Origin: Gammaproteobacteria bacterium | Lineage (GTDB): Bacteria; Pseudomonadota; Gammaproteobacteria; Steroidobacterales; GCA-2729495 | Length of the DNA: 64,000 nucleotides | Reading direction: 5' to 3' | Assembly: GCA_030426355.1 (NCBI GenBank) | Contig: JAUHYQ010000001.1 | Coordinates: forward strand, 372,001-436,000 | Shown here: positions 1-8,681 of the stretch, piece by piece | How positions within the stretch are numbered: the stretch's first letter is position 1 | How the letters are laid out: each line of letters begins with the position of its first letter | Notes under the pieces: generated by a model | Databases searched by the model: none | Told to the model about the DNA's origin: nothing | Seen by the model: only the letters and a program-made list of their open reading frames with translations | Made by a program: the position numbers and the translations under genes

Positions 1-1101
1 CTGCAAAAGGCAGCGCACCAGTGTGGTCTTGCCGATACCGTTCGGGCCAATGATCGCCACGCGCGCGCCGGCCTCAATCACGACATCCAGATTTTCAAAC
101 AACGGCTCATCGTCAAATGACTTCGTCAGGCCCTTGGCTTCGACCGCCAGACGCCGCAGCGGCTTCTCCTGTTCAAAACGTATAAACGGACTCACGCGGC
201 TGGATGGCTTGATCTCTTCCAGCACGATTTTCTCCAGTTGCTTCGCCCGTGACGTCGCTTGACGCGCCTTGGATGCATTCGCCGAGAAACGACTGACAAA
301 GGCCTGCAGTTCTGCACGTTTGGCTTTTTTCTTGGCATTGTCGGCGTACATGCGCTCGCGCACCTGCGTGGCCGCGATCATGTATTCATCGTAGTTGCCA
401 GGGAACAACTGGATGCGGCCATAGTCGAGGTCCGCCATGTGGGTACAAACGCTGTTCAGAAAGTGACGGTCATGCGAAATGATGACCATGGTCGCCTTGC
501 TTTGCACCAGAAACTCTTCCAGCCAGCGAATGGTGTTGATGTCGAGGTTGTTGGTGGGCTCGTCCAGCAACAATACGTCGGGATCGGAAAACAATGCCTG
601 CGCCAGCAACACCCGCAACTTCCAACCCGGCGCGATGTTGCTCATCGGGCCGTCGTGCTGCTCCACCGGAATACCAATGTTCTCCAGCAACTCGCCGGCG
701 CTTGATTCAGCCGAATAACCGTCCATTTCGGCAAACTCGATCTCGAGGTCCGCAACCCGCATCCCTTCCGCATCGCTCATCTCGGGCAGGGAGTACAAGC
801 GATCGCGTTCCTGCGAAACCTGCCACAAGCGGGCATGACCCATCATCACCACGTCGAGTACGCGCACATCCTCATAGGCAAACTGATCCTGACGCAGTTG
901 ACCGATGCGGGCGTTCGGATCGGTTGATACATTGCCTGCTGTCGCTTCCAGCTCGCCCGCCAGAATTTTCATGAAAGTTGATTTACCGCAGCCGTTGGCG
1001 CCGATAAGGCCGTAACGATGACCGTTGCCAAAGCTAACGGAAACGCCTTCGAACAGTGGTTTAGCGCCGAACTGAATCGACAGATTAGAAGTGGATATCA
1101 C
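1..1101 (-). CDS. ybiT: ABC-F ATPase YbiT (3' end beyond the window)
   Basis: This soluble protein has two ABC ATPase domains and no membrane segment. It belongs to the ABC-F family, whose members bind the ribosome and act in translation or antibiotic protection. Only 367 of roughly 530 codons are present. The start is GTG at 1101, giving [19 protein letters not shown], and the first Walker A (GANGCGKST) is at residues 34-42. The first signature region reads [14 protein letters not shown] instead of the usual LSGG form, which is characteristic of YbiT rather than EttA, Uup or YheS. A second Walker A (GPNGIGKTT) begins at residue 352, just before the window edge. A REP palindrome starts about 40 bases upstream of the start codon. 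A shortened copy of this 5' end lies near 26.3-26.4 kb. The YbiT assignment rests on recalled E. coli sequence and is firm at family level. Confidence 0.93.
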   Translation of the reverse strand, partial: MISTSNLSIQFGAKPLFEGVSVSFGNGHRYGLIGANGCGKSTFMKILAGELEATAGNVSTDPNARIGQLRQDQFAYEDVRVLDVVMMGHARLWQVSQERDRLYSLPEMSDAEGMRVADLEIEFAEMDGYSAESSAGELLENIGIPVEQHDGPMSNIAPGWKLRVLLAQALFSDPDVLLLDEPTNNLDINTIRWLEEFLVQSKATMVIISHDRHFLNSVCTHMADLDYGRIQLFPGNYDEYMIAATQVRERMYADNAKKKAKRAELQAFVSRFSANASKARQATSRAKQLEKIVLEEIKPSSRVSPFIRFEQEKPLRRLAVEAKGLTKSFDDEPLFENLDVVIEAGARVAIIGPNGIGKTTLVRCLLQ

Positions 1102-1141
1102 GAGTGTGCACCGGGTTGGGGGGCGCGAATCATAACGATTT

Positions 1142-1171
1142 GTGGGGTCAGAGTCATTACTCCGACCCCAC
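1142..1171. repeat. REP palindrome at the 3' end of the RAYT gene
   Basis: Two arms of the form TGGGGTCAGAGT / ACTCCGACCCCA face each other around a 4-base centre and form a hairpin. The right arm carries one A-to-G change relative to the family consensus. The RAYT gene ends inside this element: read on the minus strand it supplies the codons for Gly-Ser-Glu followed by TAA. It lies between the 5' ends or ends of ybiT and the RAYT gene and may also act as a transcript end. Confidence 0.85.
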
Positions 1172-1810
1172 GATCAGCTGCTCAATCTCGTCCCTGAAGC
1201 GCGAATTGCCCAGCACCAGGCCTTTGTTGAGGGAATCGCGGATATCCTTGGTCACTCTGCCCGAAACCTCTTGCACAAAGAATCGCCGATAGGCGGCCCT
1301 TCTTTCCGCCGGCGTCTTGCCCAGGGCAAGATACTCCGGATGCGGCTGCCAGAGGCCAGCCCTCTTGCCGAATGCATGCGCACGGTAACTTGACCAGGTG
1401 TATTCGGCAGGATCCCGCGCCATGCCGGCGCGCACCGGATTGAGTTCGATATAGCGCTGACAGACCAGCAGATACTCGCGACTCTGTACGACGCTCGACT
1501 TGAACCGGCCCTCGAACAATGTTCCGCTGCGCCCGTAGCGATAGTTGAACCGCCGCACATAATAGCGACCGAGATATTGCATGCATCGCGAGATTGCATC
1601 GGCCGCAGGCGGTGTAACCAGCAAATGCACATGATTGGTCATGAAGACCCATGCGTGCACAGCGATTCCGTATTTCTCGGCCCCCTCGCGAAGCCAGTGG
1701 GCATATGCCTTTCGATCGGTATCGTCCGCGAAACAAGCCTGCCGGTTATTGCCGCGCTGAACCACATGCACCGGCAACCCGGGCGGACAACAACGACGCT
1801 TGCGCGGCAT
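1157..1810 (-). CDS. REP-associated tyrosine transposase (RAYT, IS200/Y1 family)
   Basis: This 217-residue single-strand-DNA transposase of the Y1 (HUH) family belongs to the domesticated RAYT branch that is associated with REP palindromes. The metal-binding HxH motif is NHVHLLV, with the histidines at residues 60 and 62. Tyr120 in the segment [14 protein letters not shown] lies about 60 residues downstream, which is where the nucleophilic tyrosine is expected. A WSSYRAH motif typical of RAYTs follows. The gene is flanked by REP copies, one inside its 3' end and one about 85 bases upstream of its start. Its last residues, GSE, are encoded by the REP itself. By analogy with known RAYTs it is the likely mobiliser of the eight REP loci in this window. 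No terminal repeats of a self-mobile element were seen, so it is probably a single-copy chromosomal gene. Confidence 0.9.
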   Translation of the reverse strand: MPRKRRCCPPGLPVHVVQRGNNRQACFADDTDRKAYAHWLREGAEKYGIAVHAWVFMTNHVHLLVTPPAADAISRCMQYLGRYYVRRFNYRYGRSGTLFEGRFKSSVVQSREYLLVCQRYIELNPVRAGMARDPAEYTWSSYRAHAFGKRAGLWQPHPEYLALGKTPAERRAAYRRFFVQEVSGRVTKDIRDSLNKGLVLGNSRFRDEIEQLIVGSE

Positions 1811-1894
1811 AGCAGACTCTCCGACCTAACAAGCCCGCATTCTTGCCGCGACTGCCGCATTCAGGCGACCCGCCTATCTCGCCAATTGTTAAGG

Positions 1895-1928
1895 TTTTAC
1901 TCTGACCCCAGCAATGACTCTGACCCCA
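1895..1928. repeat. Two tandem REP half-sites
   Basis: Two direct copies of ACTCTGACCCCAGCAAT follow each other, in the orientation of the right arm of the palindrome. They lie between the 5' side of the RAYT gene and the 3' end of the MFS gene. Read on the minus strand they give GSESLLGSE followed by TAA, which forms the C-terminal tail of that transporter. Confidence 0.8.
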
Positions 1929-3249
1929 GCAATTCCTTGCGGCGGAGGGTTACGGCGGCGATCAGCAACAGTCCGTTCAGCAAGCCCATCATGAGAAAAG
2001 GCGCGGTTGGCCCGATTAGGTCGAAGGTGATGCCGCCGACCAGCGTGGCAAAGGCTATCCCGGCACTGCCCATGATGCTGAATACGCCGATGACGGTGCC
2101 GCGTATTCTGATGGGTGCATCCTGCCCGACCAGCACACCGGCGGCGATCAGCACGCTGATCTCGCCGATACCGAGCGCCATCGCCGTTGGAATGGCCATT
2201 GGCGAGAACGGATTCGCGAGCAAACCCATCCCGGTATAACCCAGCGTGGCGATTGCCAGGCCCAGCCCGAGCGCCGTCAGCCGGTTCAGTCGATCAGACA
2301 GCAACCCCATAAAATATGACCACAGCAGCGCCGAACCCTGCACGATTCCGAACAGTATGCCGGCCTTCTTCAACGACTCTGCCGTCGCAACACCGCCTGC
2401 GGTGCCGTATTGCACAACCCACAGCGATAGAAAGGTCGTGATGATTACCAGATCGCCGCGACCGATAAAGGCCGCGCCGTAAGCCACTGCCACGCGCGGG
2501 TTGTCCCGGGCAATTTTGAGCCCGGCGCCGAGCTTCGACCACACCGACACCTTGTCCGGGTCAATAGCTGTGACGCCCTTTTTCAAGCCGGCGTAAATCA
2601 GCAAGCCGGTCACCGTGCAAAATCCCGCGACTGTCCAGAAGGCGTAGCGACCGGCCAGCGACGCTTCAACGCCGCGGGCCACCAGCATGTCCGGCAGACG
2701 CGCGAAAAACAACGCCATGAACAACACGCCGAAGGCCGTACAAATGCTGTTGATAGCTACCCATTTGCCGCGCGATGCCTCTTGCACCGAATCCTGAATC
2801 ACCGCACTCATCATAATGGGCGCTGCGGCGCAACCCATGGCAAAGATCATGCGATAGATAACTAACTGAGGTTCCGACGAAGCAAGCGGATACAAAAAGT
2901 AACTCAACGCGATCAGCGCAATACCGATGCCGAAAACGAGCCGCCGCCCGACGCGATCCGACCACGCGCCAAAGAAACCCACCACCATCAACTGGAAGAT
3001 TTCAGCAGCGGCTGCAAGATTACCGGTGAACGTGCCCTGCCGAGCTTCGGGGATATGCAGAATCTCGGTCAGCACATACGGCTGCGCAAAACCCATGAAG
3101 GTGATCGCCGCAATTACACAAAAAGAAGCGAAGTTGACGGTGGCGAGATTACCGGCAGTGTAGCCAGGCATAAACCACAGCGGACCTATTTTTAAACCGG
3201 CAGGATCCGGCTGTGTCGAAGACGCTGACATTGGTTGAACAGTGCTCAT
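1897..3249 (-). CDS. MFS transporter, paralog 1, with a REP-encoded tail
   Basis: This is a 450-residue major-facilitator inner-membrane transporter with about 12 hydrophobic segments. The loop after helix 2 reads GAWSDRVGRRLVFG, the typical MFS motif A. It closely resembles the gene at 7.2-8.5 kb: both have GLKxGPLWFxPGYT near the start, SRGKW in the middle and RGDLVIITTFLSLWVVQYG in the second half. Two more distant relatives lie at 46.9 and 53.9 kb. The substrate is unknown. The paralog ends near ...RRRELAGS, whereas this protein continues into LLGSESLLGSE, encoded by two REP half-sites. The native stop has therefore probably been lost and replaced by one inside the repeat. The start is an ATG at 3249. 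Confidence 0.88.
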   Translation of the reverse strand: MSTVQPMSASSTQPDPAGLKIGPLWFMPGYTAGNLATVNFASFCVIAAITFMGFAQPYVLTEILHIPEARQGTFTGNLAAAAEIFQLMVVGFFGAWSDRVGRRLVFGIGIALIALSYFLYPLASSEPQLVIYRMIFAMGCAAAPIMMSAVIQDSVQEASRGKWVAINSICTAFGVLFMALFFARLPDMLVARGVEASLAGRYAFWTVAGFCTVTGLLIYAGLKKGVTAIDPDKVSVWSKLGAGLKIARDNPRVAVAYGAAFIGRGDLVIITTFLSLWVVQYGTAGGVATAESLKKAGILFGIVQGSALLWSYFMGLLSDRLNRLTALGLGLAIATLGYTGMGLLANPFSPMAIPTAMALGIGEISVLIAAGVLVGQDAPIRIRGTVIGVFSIMGSAGIAFATLVGGITFDLIGPTAPFLMMGLLNGLLLIAAVTLRRKELLGSESLLGSE

Positions 3250-3259
3250 GAATAATCCG

Positions 3260-3273
3260 TGGGGTCAGAGTAA
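3260..3273. repeat. REP half-site upstream of MFS paralog 1
   Basis: The single arm TGGGGTCAGAGTAA lies just before the start of the MFS gene on the minus strand, in its 5' untranslated region. With the tandem half-sites at 1.9 kb it brackets the whole transporter gene between REP arms in opposite orientation. Confidence 0.7.
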
Positions 3274-3356
3274 CAGGACATTGCGGCCCGATGGCAATAT
3301 TTCCGGTTCGCTCAAACAGGGTAGAATCCCGGTCAAATCACGGAGGTATAGAACGC

Positions 3357-3566
<210 letters not shown>

Positions 3567-3581
3567 GGCCAGCCAACTTTG

Positions 3582-3642
3582 GAGAGCTGGGGTCGGAGTA
3601 ACGACTCGAGAGCTGGGGTCGGAGTAACGACTCTGACCCCAC
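3582..3642. repeat. REP locus: 26-base direct repeat plus inverted arm
   Basis: The unit GAGAGCTGGGGTCGGAGTAA, continuing CGACTC, occurs twice with a 26-base period starting at 3582 and 3608. An inverted arm, CTCTGACCCCA, follows and closes a hairpin with the second copy. It lies after the SEC-C gene and before the metal-sensor promoter. The exact duplication suggests recent slippage or REP rearrangement. Confidence 0.8.
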
Positions 3643-3655
3643 GGATGGATTGACC

Positions 3656-3674
3656 TATCCCCCCGGAGGGGATA
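3656..3674. promoter_or_regulatory. Probable operator of the CsoR/InrS-like metal sensor
   Basis: The near-palindrome TATCCCCCCGGAGGGGATA lies 37 bases upstream of the sensor gene. CsoR, RcnR, InrS and FrmR regulators bind AT-flanked G/C tracts of just this kind. It is the only such site in the stretch and probably controls the two-gene metal-efflux operon downstream. Confidence 0.65.
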
Positions 3675-3710
3675 TAAGTGGTGCTACGAAGTCAGCCTGA
3701 GTAGCCATTT

Positions 3711-4025
3711 ATGTCCGCCTCTTCAGCCCATGCCCGCGCGGCGTCTGCGCCGGGAACACATTCGCATCAAAGCCACAGCGCGGTGGTGAATCGACTGAAA
3801 CGCGCCGCCGGCCACCTGCAAAAAATCATCGCGATGATCGAAGACGGGCGTGAATGCCCCGAAGTCGCGCAGCAAATGCATGCCGTGGTTCGGGCGCTGG
3901 ATAACGCCAAAGCCGTGTTTATCCACGATCACGTTGACCATTGTCTCGAGCAGGCCGTCGGGCCGGCGAATCGCGAACAACGCGCCACCATTTCGCAGTT
4001 CAAAGAAATCACCAAGTATTTGTAG
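3711..4025 (+). CDS. Metal-sensing repressor, CsoR/RcnR/InrS family
   Basis: This 104-residue all-helical repressor of the DUF156 family most likely releases its operator when it binds metal. The expected ligands are visible: Cys49 in DGRECPEV, and His74 and Cys78 in HDHVDHCLE. This is the Cys-His-Cys set of CsoR and InrS rather than the Cys-His-His set of RcnR or FrmR. The N-terminal His17, His19 and His22 could supply the extra histidine that InrS uses for nickel. It lies 23 bases before a His-rich cation exporter and 37 bases after a fitting G/C-tract operator. Nickel, cobalt or copper are the plausible inducers, with nickel favoured by the InrS-like ligands. The exact metal cannot be read from sequence. 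Confidence 0.88.
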   Translation: MSASSAHARAASAPGTHSHQSHSAVVNRLKRAAGHLQKIIAMIEDGRECPEVAQQMHAVVRALDNAKAVFIHDHVDHCLEQAVGPANREQRATISQFKEITKYL

Positions 4026-4048
4026 CCCCAGGCTGCGGAAAAAATCTA

Positions 4049-5191
4049 ATGTTCCGGAAAATTATTGACTGGCTAGGGTTTGGCGCACACGGACACAGTG
4101 CGGATCACCATGTGGGTCACGGCCATCATCACGGTGATGATAGCGAGGGCCACGGGCATACCCACGGTGTCATTGACCCGACCATTGCCACCACCGAGCG
4201 CGGCATCTGGGCGATCAAGTGGTCGTTCGTCATTCTCGCAATCACCGCCATGATGCAGATCGTGGTGGTCATTATTACCGGCAGCGTAGCGTTGTTCGCC
4301 GACACCATTCACAACATCGGCGATGCCGCGACTGCCATTCCGCTGTGGATCGCATTTCTGTTTGCGCGCAAGAAACCGAATGACCGGTTTACTTACGGCT
4401 ACGGCAAAGTGGAAGACATCGCCGGTGTGATTATTGTCGGCCTGATTCTTTTTAGTGCGTTAGTTGCAGGGTGGGAATCCATCGACCGGCTGTTTAATCC
4501 GCGCGAAATCAATTTCCTGTGGGCGGTTGCCGTTGCCGGGATCGTGGGTTTTATCGGCAACGAAGTGGTGGCTGTGTTCCGGATTCGTGTCGGCCGCGAG
4601 ATTCAAAGCGCAGCGCTGATTGCCGACGGTTATCACGCCCGTGTTGACGGACTTACCAGCCTGGCGGTCGTGCTCGGCGCAATTGGCGTCGGCCTGGGGT
4701 TCCCGCTGGCCGATCCGATTGTCGGCCTGATTATCACGGTGATGATTTTCGGAATAGTCTGGCAATCCACGCGCGCCGTGTTTACCCGCTTACTGGACGG
4801 TGTTGATACAAACATCACCGCCGAACTGCGCCACAGCATCGAGCACGTACCGGGTATCGTCGGCATCGATAACATCAGAGCGCGGTGGCTGGGCCATCGC
4901 CTGCACGCCGAAGCCGATATTGCGTTGCCGGACGGTGCGACGGTCGCCGAGGGCATCGAACTGACCCGGCAGCTGCGCGCCACCCTGAGTGCGCACTTGC
5001 CTGCTCTCACTTCGCTGCGTATTGGTTTCAGTGATCCTGTCACTGCGCATGAAAATGCGCATGAACACGGACACGCGCATCACGATCATTCACATCACGA
5101 TCACGATGACCACAGCGACGGGCATAGCCACAAACATAACCATGGCGAACACTCGCATGACCACGGTGGCCACAAGCATCCGCACGATTAG
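4049..5191 (+). CDS. Cation diffusion facilitator (CDF) metal exporter with His-rich ends
   Basis: This is a 380-residue inner-membrane metal/proton antiporter. The CDF transport site is seen as two HxxxD motifs, His88/Asp92 in TIHNIGDA and His196/Asp200 in YHARVDGL. That pairing is typical of zinc, cobalt, nickel or cadmium exporters rather than the DxxxD iron/manganese type. About 25 residues at the N terminus and 45 at the C terminus are extremely rich in His, Asp and Gly and probably act as a metal buffer. The start at ATG 4049 follows the repressor by 23 bases; a longer in-frame start at 3941 would lie inside the repressor gene and is rejected. Its partner sensor suggests induction by the exported metal, as in dmeRF or InrS-controlled exporters. 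Confidence 0.9.
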   Translation: MFRKIIDWLGFGAHGHSADHHVGHGHHHGDDSEGHGHTHGVIDPTIATTERGIWAIKWSFVILAITAMMQIVVVIITGSVALFADTIHNIGDAATAIPLWIAFLFARKKPNDRFTYGYGKVEDIAGVIIVGLILFSALVAGWESIDRLFNPREINFLWAVAVAGIVGFIGNEVVAVFRIRVGREIQSAALIADGYHARVDGLTSLAVVLGAIGVGLGFPLADPIVGLIITVMIFGIVWQSTRAVFTRLLDGVDTNITAELRHSIEHVPGIVGIDNIRARWLGHRLHAEADIALPDGATVAEGIELTRQLRATLSAHLPALTSLRIGFSDPVTAHENAHEHGHAHHDHSHHDHDDHSDGHSHKHNHGEHSHDHGGHKHPHD

Positions 5192-5201
5192 CTAAGTTGT
5201 T

Positions 5202-6059
5202 CTATGCGCTGTAGAGATCGGCGCGGCGGTCGCGGAAAAATCCCCAGGCGCTGCGATGGGTGGTCAGAAAATCCAGGTCGAATGTGTGCACCAGCACGCC
5301 CTCCTCGTCCGCGCCGAAAGATGCCACCAGTTCGCCACGATGATCGGCAATAAAAGAATGGCCGTAAAAGGTCTGCGGGGCACCGAGCCCCGGCTCCGTG
5401 CCGATGCGATTCGCCGCGACCACCGGCACCACGTTCGACACCGCGTGTCCCTGCATGGCGCGCTGCCACGGTGCCGCGGTGTCGAGTGATGCATCGTGCG
5501 GTTCGGAACCAATCGCTGTCGGGAACATTAAAATGTCCGCGCCGCGCAGCATCAGTTGCCGCGCGGTTTCCGGGAACCACTGATCCCAGCAAATGCCCAC
5601 GCCGATGTTGCCGAACTTCGTCGGCCACACTTTGAAGCCCGTGTCACCCGGACGGAAATAATATTTTTCCTGGTAACCGGGCCCGTCCGGAATATGGCTC
5701 TTGCGGTATACGCCCAAGATCTCGCCGCTGTCGTCGAGCATGACCACACTGTTATAAGTGTGCTGGCCGTCGCGCTCGAAGATCGATACCGGAATCGCCA
5801 CGCCGAGTTTTTTGGCGACCGGCTGCAGCGCCGTCACGCACGGGTGCGTCGCGGCCGGGTACGCAAAGTCGAACCAGCGCTCATCCTGCGTGGTGCAGAA
5901 ATACGGGCCCTGGAACAACTCCGACGGCAAGATCACCTGCGCACCCTGCTTGGCCGCCTGCTCGATGAAGCCGGCGGTGCGGGCGATGTTGTCCGCCATG
6001 TCCTCGCCGTAACCGGTCTGGATGGCGGCGACGGTGATTAGCCTTTTGCGTGCGCTCAT
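5202..6059 (-). CDS. aguB: N-carbamoylputrescine amidase AguB
   Basis: This cytoplasmic nitrilase-superfamily enzyme converts N-carbamoylputrescine to putrescine, CO2 and ammonia, the second step of agmatine breakdown. The catalytic triad is visible: Glu47 in ILPSELFQ, Lys120 in YRKSHIPDGPGYQEKYYF and Cys157 in IGVGICWDQWFPE. The FPTAIGSEPHD segment is typical of AguB. The 285-residue length from ATG 6059 matches the family; an in-frame extension to 6242 would run into aguA and is not used. It starts 10 bases after the aguA stop, so the two form an operon in pathway order. Confidence 0.94.
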   Translation of the reverse strand: MSARKRLITVAAIQTGYGEDMADNIARTAGFIEQAAKQGAQVILPSELFQGPYFCTTQDERWFDFAYPAATHPCVTALQPVAKKLGVAIPVSIFERDGQHTYNSVVMLDDSGEILGVYRKSHIPDGPGYQEKYYFRPGDTGFKVWPTKFGNIGVGICWDQWFPETARQLMLRGADILMFPTAIGSEPHDASLDTAAPWQRAMQGHAVSNVVPVVAANRIGTEPGLGAPQTFYGHSFIADHRGELVASFGADEEGVLVHTFDLDFLTTHRSAWGFFRDRRADLYSA

Positions 6060-6069
6060 GGGGGCAAGC

Positions 6070-7062
6070 TTAACCCAGCGGCTGCTGCTGGGTAATGCAA
6101 TGAAAGGATCCGCCGCCGGTGAGCAGGTGGGTTGAAGGCAGACCCACCACCGCACGCCCCGGGAACAGCGGCTCGAGTGCCGCCACCGCGGCCTCGCCCA
6201 GCACGTCGTCGTAGGTCGGCACCAAAACGGTTTGGTTGCCAATAATAAAATTCATGTGCGAAGCCGGCACCACCTCACCGTCCGCGTTGCACACGCGGCC
6301 CGGCGACGGAACGCCGTGCACGGTCAACCCCATGTTGCGCAAAGCATCGGCCACCACCGCGTACAGCTCTGCATTCGGGTCATCCGCACCGCTCGCTGTC
6401 GGACACACCACGGCATCCGCGGCAACAAAGCGTGCAAGGTTGTCGATGTGACCGTCGGTGTGATCGTTCAGCAACCCGTCATCGAGCCAGAGTATGCGCT
6501 CGGCGTGCAGCGCGTCTTTTAACTGTTGTTCGGCGCGCGCCTGCGTCCAGCCCGGATTGCGGTTCGGGTTCAACACACACTGGCGCGTGGTGAGCACGGT
6601 GCCCGCACCGTTGTGCTCCAGCGCGCCGCCTTCGAGCACAAAGTCAAAGCGTTGAACACTCGTTCCGGCTGTTGCCGCAACCGCATCACCCACAGTGTCG
6701 TCATTGGGCAGATCGTACTTGCCGCCCCAGCCGTTGGTGCGAAAGCGCAAGGCCACGGTGCCGTTGTCGGTGCGCGCAAAGATCGGCCCGGTGTCGCGCA
6801 ACCAGATGTCGCCGAAATCGGCCGGGATGATCTCGGCACTGTCGCCCAGTTCCATGGCCGCCGATGCGATCGCCTCGTCGCCGCAGGCAAGTATTTTTAT
6901 TCTGTCCCCGGACGCGAGCGCGTGCACCATCGCCGCCACCTCGGCGCGCGCACCGGGAAGGTCGTCCAGCCACAAATCCTCGTGCGACGGCCACGCTGTC
7001 CAGATGGCCGCGTGCGGCGACCATTCGGCAGGAATGCAGGCGGGCTGTGTTGTTTTGGACAT
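6070..7062 (-). CDS. aguA: Agmatine deiminase AguA
   Basis: This enzyme hydrolyses agmatine to N-carbamoylputrescine and ammonia. Family landmarks are present in order: PAEWSPHAAIWTAWP near the start, DIWLRDTGPIF, FVLEGGALEHNG, and GGGSFHCITQQQP with the catalytic Cys322. The start is placed at ATG 7062, giving 330 residues. A TTG eight codons further upstream is possible, and neither has a strong ribosome-binding site. It is followed by aguB within 10 bases, so the window encodes the complete agmatine-to-putrescine route that bypasses ornithine decarboxylase. Confidence 0.94.
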   Translation of the reverse strand: MSKTTQPACIPAEWSPHAAIWTAWPSHEDLWLDDLPGARAEVAAMVHALASGDRIKILACGDEAIASAAMELGDSAEIIPADFGDIWLRDTGPIFARTDNGTVALRFRTNGWGGKYDLPNDDTVGDAVAATAGTSVQRFDFVLEGGALEHNGAGTVLTTRQCVLNPNRNPGWTQARAEQQLKDALHAERILWLDDGLLNDHTDGHIDNLARFVAADAVVCPTASGADDPNAELYAVVADALRNMGLTVHGVPSPGRVCNADGEVVPASHMNFIIGNQTVLVPTYDDVLGEAAVAALEPLFPGRAVVGLPSTHLLTGGGSFHCITQQQPLG

Positions 7063-7110
7063 GGCGCGTGCTACGTGACGAGTCAATTTAAGGTGCGCGA
7101 TTATACGCGA

Positions 7111-7185
7111 TCAGCCGTCGCCGCCCTTCTTAAACCGTGTCAGCTGACGGCGTTCCTTATTACTCGGCTTGTGATCGCGGGGCCG
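7111..7185 (-). pseudogene. Orphan 3' end of an hslR-like gene
   Basis: In the gap between aguA and the second MFS gene, the minus strand reads RPRDHKPSNKERRQLTRF and then KKGGDG and a stop. This resembles the C-terminal tail of heat-shock protein 15 (HslR), RRPDKKERRDLLRFKHGDSE in E. coli as recalled. No S4 RNA-binding domain precedes it, because upstream the frame runs into the end of the MFS gene. It is best read as a leftover of an hslR gene whose body was displaced. The match is short and basic, so chance similarity is not excluded. Confidence 0.4.
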
Positions 7186-7204
7186 GAAACCGGCGGCGAT
7201 CCGG

Positions 7205-8536
7205 TCATGCGCCCGCGGTGGCGAGTGAACCGGCCAGTTCGCGCCGGCGCAGCCACACCGCGGCAATCAGCAACAATCCGTTCAGTATGCCCATCATCAT
7301 AAACGGCGCCGACGGCCCGATCTGATCGAAGGTTATGCCGCCGACGAACGTGGCAAAGGTGATGCCGGCACTGCCCATGATGCTGAATACGCCGATGACC
7401 GTGCCGCGAATCCGGATCGGTGCGTCCTGCCCGACCAGCACACCGGAGGCAATCAGCACACTGATCTCTCCCATGCCGAGCACCATCGCGGTGGGTATGG
7501 CCAGACCGGAAAACGGGTCGTCAAGCAATCCCATGCCGCCGTAACCCAGCGTCGCAATGGACAGACCGACGACCAGCGCGGTCAGCCGGTTCATACGGTC
7601 CGAAATCAGCCCCATCGGATACGACCAGAGCAACGCCGTACCCTGCACGACGCCGAACAGCATGCCGGCTTTTTTCAGTGCCTCGGCGGTCGTGATGTCC
7701 TGGCCGGCGCCGTATTGCACGACCCACAGCGACAAAAAGGTGGTGATGATGACCAGATCGCCGCGACCGATGAACGCAGCGCCGTAAGCGACTGCAACGC
7801 GCGGGTTGTCCCGTGAAATCTGTATGCCTTCGCCCAGCTTCCTCCAGATCGACACCTTCTCCGGATCGGCCGCAGTCACACCCTTGCGCAGCCCGGCCAT
7901 GATCAGCAAACCAGTCACCGTGCAAAAGCCCGCCACCGCCCAGAAGGCATAGCGCCCGGCCAGCGCCGGTTCATAACCTCGCGCCACCAGCAAGTCCGGC
8001 AGGCGTGCAAAAAACAGCGCCATGAACAACACGCCGAAGGCGGTGCAAATACTGTTAACGGCCAGCCACTTGCCGCGCGACACCTCCTGCGCCGAATCCT
8101 GCGTTACCGCGGCCATCATGACCGGTGCGGCCCCGCAACCGACGGCAAAGATCAGGCGGTAAGCCACCAGTTCGGTTTCGGAGGTGGCCAGTGGATATAA
8201 AAAATAACTTAGCGCGAACAGTGCGAAACCGATGCCGAACACCAGGCGCCGGCCGGTGCGATCCGACCACGCGCCGAAAAAGCCCACCACCAGCATCTGA
8301 AATATTTCCGCGCCGGCGGCCAGATTACCGGTGAACATGCCCTGCCGTTCTTCAGGTATCTGCAGAATCTCGGTGAGTATGTAAGGCTGGGCAAAACCCA
8401 TGAAGGTCAGCGCGCAGATCGTGGAGAAGGACGCGAAGTTGGTGGTTAGCAGGTTGGTGACGGTGTAACCGGGGGTAAACCACAACGGCCCGAATTTCAG
8501 ACCGGCGGGATCGGGAGTAACGGGAGTCGCTGCCAT
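7205..8536 (-). CDS. MFS transporter, paralog 2
   Basis: This is a 443-residue inner-membrane major-facilitator protein of about 12 helices and the closest relative of the transporter at 1.9-3.2 kb. It shares GLKFGPLWFTPGYT, GAWSDRTGRRLVFG (motif A), SRGKW and RGDLVIITTFLSLWVVQYG. It ends in a normal tail, RRRELAGSLATAGA, which shows where paralog 1 should have stopped. ATG 8536 is preferred as start; an in-frame TTG at 8563 is less likely. No substrate can be assigned. The gene lies alone between aguA and a cell-wall peptidase. Confidence 0.88.
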   Translation of the reverse strand: MAATPVTPDPAGLKFGPLWFTPGYTVTNLLTTNFASFSTICALTFMGFAQPYILTEILQIPEERQGMFTGNLAAGAEIFQMLVVGFFGAWSDRTGRRLVFGIGFALFALSYFLYPLATSETELVAYRLIFAVGCGAAPVMMAAVTQDSAQEVSRGKWLAVNSICTAFGVLFMALFFARLPDLLVARGYEPALAGRYAFWAVAGFCTVTGLLIMAGLRKGVTAADPEKVSIWRKLGEGIQISRDNPRVAVAYGAAFIGRGDLVIITTFLSLWVVQYGAGQDITTAEALKKAGMLFGVVQGTALLWSYPMGLISDRMNRLTALVVGLSIATLGYGGMGLLDDPFSGLAIPTAMVLGMGEISVLIASGVLVGQDAPIRIRGTVIGVFSIMGSAGITFATFVGGITFDQIGPSAPFMMMGILNGLLLIAAVWLRRRELAGSLATAGA

Positions 8537-8681
8537 GGGGTCGAGTGCTCTCGGCTGAACCAATCAAACAGCCATATTCGCAGCCGCGCCGCCGCTGGCA
8601 ACAAAAGTTGGACGCGAACGCCGCCCAGCAGTTACCAATGGTTAACCGTCGGTCAACAATCGCTGAACGTATATCGAATCG

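Noticed and set aside
3941-4048. N-terminal extension of the CDF exporter
   Set aside because: The in-frame ATG at 3941 lies within the repressor gene and adds residues with no family counterpart; ATG 4049 fits the family start.
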